Shown: positions 60,904 to 64,000 of the stretch, one piece after another
Numbering within the stretch: position 1 is the stretch's first letter
Layout: each line of letters begins with the position of its first letter
Assembly: GCF_022489025.1 (NCBI RefSeq)
Contig: NZ_JAKVTG010000009.1
Span: forward strand, 1 to 64,000
Length of the DNA stretch: 64,000 bases
Direction: 5' to 3'
Origin: Planococcus halocryophilus
Lineage (GTDB): Bacteria; Bacillota; Bacilli; Bacillales_A; Planococcaceae
Translations under genes and position numbers: made by a program
Notes under the pieces: generated by a model
The model's input: only the letters and a program-made list of their open reading frames with translations
The model's database searches: none
What the model was told of the DNA's origin: nothing

Positions 60904-61808
60904 AAACTGTATTTATTATCAATCCTACAGCTGGCAATGGTAGGGCGTTAAAGCAATGGCGGGGCTTTGAAAAGACTATCCAATTTCCGTTTGAACACAT
61001 GTTAACGGAATTTCCAGGTCATGCTACGGCAATTGCTGCCGCCTACAAAAACGATGGACAACAAGTTTTGTTAATCGGCTTTGGCGGTGACGGGACATTG
61101 CGTGAAATCGTAGTAGGAGCAGCTGGCGCGAAAGAGTTAATTATTGGATCTGTAGCAGCTGGCTCTGGCAATGATTTTGCGAGAGCTTATGGAACGTTCA
61201 AAGACGCACATGCAATTGAACAATTTCGAGAAACACCTCGTTTTAAAAGCCAAGACCTAGGTGAATTTGCTAACGGACAAAATTATCAATTTGTCAGCAG
61301 TTCAGGAATTGGTTTTGATGCGGAAATCACGATTGCTGTGAATCAGTCGTCTCTCAAGAAAAAACTGAATCAGTTTGGCCTTGGAAAAATAGCTTATTAT
61401 CTTTATGTGATTAAGACCTTAGCGAAGTTTGAAACATTCACATTAACAGTTCAGAGTGGTGATGAAACCGTTGTTTATCAAGATGTTTGGTTAGCGACTG
61501 TTAGCAACCAACCTTATTTCGGTGGGGGCATGAAAATCTCTCCAGCCTCATACACAGATGACGGATTGCTTGAATTGACAGTGGTTCATCAAATATCCCG
61601 TTTGAAACTCTTGCTCGTTTTTGGTACGGTATTCAGCGGAGCACATACACGTTTCAAAGAGGTCAGCCAAATGAGCAACTCGGAGTTTCGGCTCTCATCT
61701 GACAAATCGGTTTTTCGCCATGTGGATGGTGACGATGCCGGTAAGAGCCCTCAAAACGAAATGGTCGTCTATGCAGTTAGTCCACATAATTGGTTATCAA
61801 TAAATTAA
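60900..61808 (+). CDS. Diacylglycerol/sphingosine kinase-family lipid kinase
   Basis: 302 residues. DAGK catalytic domain: FIINPTAGNGRALKQW at the start, GGDGTLREIV near residue 65 and GSGNDFAR near 95; C-terminal beta-rich domain with GGGMKISPASYTDDGLL. DgkB-like or YegS/BmrU-like; substrate not settled. ATG at 60900 overlaps thpR by four bases, with AAAGGCGAG upstream. Confidence 0.87.
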   Translation: MKTVFIINPTAGNGRALKQWRGFEKTIQFPFEHMLTEFPGHATAIAAAYKNDGQQVLLIGFGGDGTLREIVVGAAGAKELIIGSVAAGSGNDFARAYGTFKDAHAIEQFRETPRFKSQDLGEFANGQNYQFVSSSGIGFDAEITIAVNQSSLKKKLNQFGLGKIAYYLYVIKTLAKFETFTLTVQSGDETVVYQDVWLATVSNQPYFGGGMKISPASYTDDGLLELTVVHQISRLKLLLVFGTVFSGAHTRFKEVSQMSNSEFRLSSDKSVFRHVDGDDAGKSPQNEMVVYAVSPHNWLSIN

Positions 61809-61832
61809 TGGAAAATAGAAAGAGGATGAAAT

Positions 61833-62474
61833 ATGAGATCACGTTTTAAACCATGGGCATCAGATTTAATCGATTCACATCCAGAAATTGTTATTCCGAA
61901 CCCAGAAGAGAAAAAAGGAAAATGGCAAGAAGTCTTTGGTAACAAAAACCCATTGCATATTGAAGCGGGAACAGGTAAAGGCCGCTTTATTACAGGAATG
62001 GCTAAAGCGAATCCAGACATCAATTATATTGGCATCGAGCTGTTCGACAGCGTCATTGTTACGGCTCTTGAGACAGTGCTTGAAGAAGAAAATGGGATTC
62101 CAAACTTGCGTCTTTTAAAAGTTAATGCAAAAAAAATCGCCGAGTATTTCGAAAAAGGGGAAGTTGACAGATTGTACTTAAACTTCTCCGATCCATGGCC
62201 GAAAACGCGCCACGCTAAGCGCCGTTTAACGCATGAATCGTTCTTGAAGTTGTATCAGGCTGTTTTACCAGAAAAAGGTGAAATTCATTTTAAAACCGAT
62301 AACCGGAAACTTTTTGAATATTCCCTTACGAGTATTTCTGAATATGGTATGTTATTAACGGATGTCTCATTAGATCTTCACGATAACGAACCTGAATGGA
62401 ACATCATGACGGAATACGAAGAAAAGTTCTCAAAAAAAGGACAGCCGATTTACCGTTTAGAAGCACAGTTTTAA
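61833..62474 (+). CDS. trmB: tRNA (guanine-N7-)-methyltransferase
   Basis: 213 residues. Methylates G46 of tRNAs. SAM-binding [29 protein letters not shown], the signature [20 protein letters not shown] and the closing [11 protein letters not shown] are all intact. AAAGAGGATG before the ATG. Confidence 0.95.
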   Translation: MRSRFKPWASDLIDSHPEIVIPNPEEKKGKWQEVFGNKNPLHIEAGTGKGRFITGMAKANPDINYIGIELFDSVIVTALETVLEEENGIPNLRLLKVNAKKIAEYFEKGEVDRLYLNFSDPWPKTRHAKRRLTHESFLKLYQAVLPEKGEIHFKTDNRKLFEYSLTSISEYGMLLTDVSLDLHDNEPEWNIMTEYEEKFSKKGQPIYRLEAQF

Positions 62475-62505
62475 GCTAGTTGATTTTGACAAGGGGGAAA
62501 AGGGA

Positions 62506-63360
62506 ATGCAGAAATTTCAATTTCACGAAATGAACTTAACCTGGCTTGATGGGGGAACCACATTTTTAGACGGCGGGACAATGTTTGGGGTAGTACCAAA
62601 AGTCATTTGGTCGAAACGTTACCCGGTCAATGAAAAAAACCAAATCGAATTGCCAACACACCCAATACTTGTTCAATTTAAAGAACATAATATATTGATC
62701 GATAGCGGTCTTGGTGATGGCAAATTGACAGAGCGTCAGTTGCGCAACTTAGGGGTTTCAGAACAATCCCGTGTAGAAGAAAACTTGTCCGAGCTTGGGT
62801 TAAAACCTGAAGACATCGATACAGTCTTAATGACTCATTTACACGGAGATCATGCGGCAGGACTTACAAAATGGCAAGGAGAAGAGTTAGTTTCGACTTT
62901 TCCAAACGCCAAAATTTATGTGTCAGCTGTAGAGTGGGATGAAATGCAAAATCCAAATATCCGGTCACGCAATACATACTGGAAAGAAAATTGGGAACCA
63001 ATTGTCGATCAAGTTGAAACATTTGAAGACGAGAAAACCTTATTCGGGGCAATCACCATGATTCATACCGGAGGTCATTCAAATGGCCACAGTGTCATTA
63101 AAATGACAAGTGGCGATGAAACGATTTTGCATATGGGTGACATCATGCCAACTCATGCCCATCAAAATCCATTATGGGTACTAGCATTTGATGATTATCC
63201 AATGGATTCAATTTACGCTAAAGAAAAGTTGATGAAAGAAGCTTTAGAAAGCGGTTATTATTTCAGCTTTTACCATGATGCGTATTATCGTATCTTAAAA
63301 TGGAGTGCAGACGGCAAAGAAATTATGGAGTCATTAGTTCGCAAAGAAAAAAAAATATAA
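62506..63360 (+). CDS. ytnP: Metallo-beta-lactamase-fold hydrolase, AHL-lactonase-like (YtnP)
   Basis: 284 residues. Zinc motif HLHGDHAAG near residue 110, further ligands in HTGGHSNGH and the Asp in [10 protein letters not shown], and a final His in FYHDAYY. B. subtilis YtnP degrades a Streptomyces signalling lactone, so quorum quenching is plausible. ATG at 62506 after AAGGGGGAAAAGGG. Terminator follows at once. Confidence 0.88.
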   Translation: MQKFQFHEMNLTWLDGGTTFLDGGTMFGVVPKVIWSKRYPVNEKNQIELPTHPILVQFKEHNILIDSGLGDGKLTERQLRNLGVSEQSRVEENLSELGLKPEDIDTVLMTHLHGDHAAGLTKWQGEELVSTFPNAKIYVSAVEWDEMQNPNIRSRNTYWKENWEPIVDQVETFEDEKTLFGAITMIHTGGHSNGHSVIKMTSGDETILHMGDIMPTHAHQNPLWVLAFDDYPMDSIYAKEKLMKEALESGYYFSFYHDAYYRILKWSADGKEIMESLVRKEKKI

Positions 63361-63387
63361 AAAAAAGAGCCCCTGGGCTCTTTTTTT
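63361..63387. terminator. Bidirectional terminator after ytnP
   Basis: AAAAAAGAGCCC, loop CTG, GGCTCTTTTTTT; shared by two convergent genes. Confidence 0.9.
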
Positions 63388-63700
63388 ATACTTGTTTTAC
63401 TTCGATCACTGCGCCTGTATAAGCATCAGCTAAAAATTCAAATTGTTGAAGTTCGTCTTCTTTATGACGTGTAATTCCGCCTTTGTAAACTTCTGTTGTT
63501 AACGCGTGTTGCTTATAAGGTTCAGTTTTCATGAAAATCCACGAACCATCAATCGGTCCCTCTTCTTTAAATGCAGATTTAACTTCTTTTAAGACGTCAT
63601 CTGCTGGATATAGTTTTTCAGAACGACTGTATAGTTCTTTTACCAAATACGTTGCGGCGATTCCTGTAGCAAATCCAATAAGTAAATCACGATTTCTCAC
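63386..63700 (-). CDS. Small membrane-anchored PepSY-like protein
   Basis: 104 residues. N-terminal membrane helix (LLIGFATGIAATYLV), then a PepSY-like domain: DDVLKEVKSAFKEEGPIDG at its start and FLADAYTGAVIEVKQV at its end. PepSY modules often inhibit peptidases. GTG start at 63700 after GGAGGG. Its terminator overlaps that of ytnP. Confidence 0.75.
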   Translation of the reverse strand: MRNRDLLIGFATGIAATYLVKELYSRSEKLYPADDVLKEVKSAFKEEGPIDGSWIFMKTEPYKQHALTTEVYKGGITRHKEDELQQFEFLADAYTGAVIEVKQV

Positions 63701-63865
63701 TAAAATCCCTCCTCTATATACTGGATAAATTGTACCATAAATATTTTGAAGGACGAAATGATAGCATGAAAGTCAGTATACTTTAAAAAAGAGAGTGCAA
63801 AACTGGAAATTATCTGAATAAAGCTCTAAACTTAATAAAGGTAATTATTTAGGGGGAACTTTAAA

Positions 63866-64000
63866 ATGAATTCTGAAACACGTGAAATGTTTAAAACTTT
63901 GACAGAACTACCGGGAGCTCCGGGGAATGAACATGCGGTGCGCAAGTTTATGCGTCAGGAACTAGAGAAGTATTCAGATCGCTTGATCCAAGATAATTTG
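63866..64000 (+). CDS. M42 family glutamyl aminopeptidase, N-terminal part
   Basis: 45 codons before the window ends. The N-terminus ([19 protein letters not shown] then [13 protein letters not shown]) is typical of M42 aminopeptidases such as YtoP/FrvX. AGGGGGAAC before the ATG. Metal ligands lie beyond the window, so activity cannot be judged. Confidence 0.85.
   Translation, partial: MNSETREMFKTLTELPGAPGNEHAVRKFMRQELEKYSDRLIQDNL

Overview
The window looks like a stretch of chromosome from a low-GC Gram-positive bacterium of the Bacillales, most likely a Planococcaceae member (Planococcus/Planomicrobium/Sporosarcina type). The grounds are strong purine-rich ribosome binding sites, many TTG/GTG starts, an S-box and a leucine T-box, and gene content and order that follow the Bacillus subtilis 'yt' block as I remember it (men genes, dps, ytkD, ytmA, pckA, metK, ytoA, ytpA ... 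ytqB, ytqA, leuS ... ytfP, ytgP, ytzE, pepV, dat, trmB, ytnP, ytoP). The family assignment is inference; no rRNA lies in the window.

Layout. 1-0.5 kb: six tRNAs (Phe, Gly, Ile, Asn, Ser, Glu) ending at a palindromic terminator, probably the tail of an rRNA/tRNA operon. 0.5-10 kb: an EamA-type exporter and a near-complete menaquinone cluster (menA divergent from menF-menD-menH-menB, then menE-menC). 10-21 kb: housekeeping and stress genes (MOSC protein, zinc-binding lipoprotein with a Zur-like box, yidD, dps with a SigB-like promoter, ytkD, ytmA, pckA with a CcpN-like box, metK behind a SAM riboswitch, ytoA, a YtpA-like protein lacking its nucleophile, a luciferase-like monooxygenase, a secreted carboxypeptidase).

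21-39 kb is an AT-rich accessory region. It holds small membrane proteins, a PadR/DUF2812 unit, a secreted DUF2599 protein, an orphan fused permease, a frameshifted GrpB gene, small enzymes, a LysR/BstA pair and several decayed coding fragments. Its most unusual feature is a set of seven 28-bp direct repeats (25283, 28035, 31992, 33766, 34361, 36579, 37389). Their arms match the XerD and XerC arms of the B. subtilis dif site, with a different 6-bp centre in each. Each interval carries one to a few unrelated accessory genes, and most sites are followed by a hairpin and a shared tail motif. I read this as a chromosomal array of dif-like (Xer) gene cassettes, comparable in idea to plasmid pdif modules or integron cassettes. 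Next to the last site is an ECF sigma factor whose reading frame is broken by an amber codon, paired with a membrane protein that looks like an anti-sigma factor with a catalytically dead signal-peptidase domain.

39-64 kb returns to mostly conserved genes: MsrA, an XRE regulator with three identical-format palindromic operators, an M23 cell-wall hydrolase, HAD and peroxiredoxin enzymes, a resolvase-like protein lacking catalytic arginines, SulP-Usp, an MFS carrier, ytqB-ytqA, scoA-scoB, T-box-leuS, ytfP, murJ-like, rsuA-like, ytzE, pepV-dat (D-amino acid metabolism), thpR, a lipid kinase, trmB, ytnP and the start of an M42 aminopeptidase.

All functional names come from motif recognition by eye and from memory of these families; no database search was run.
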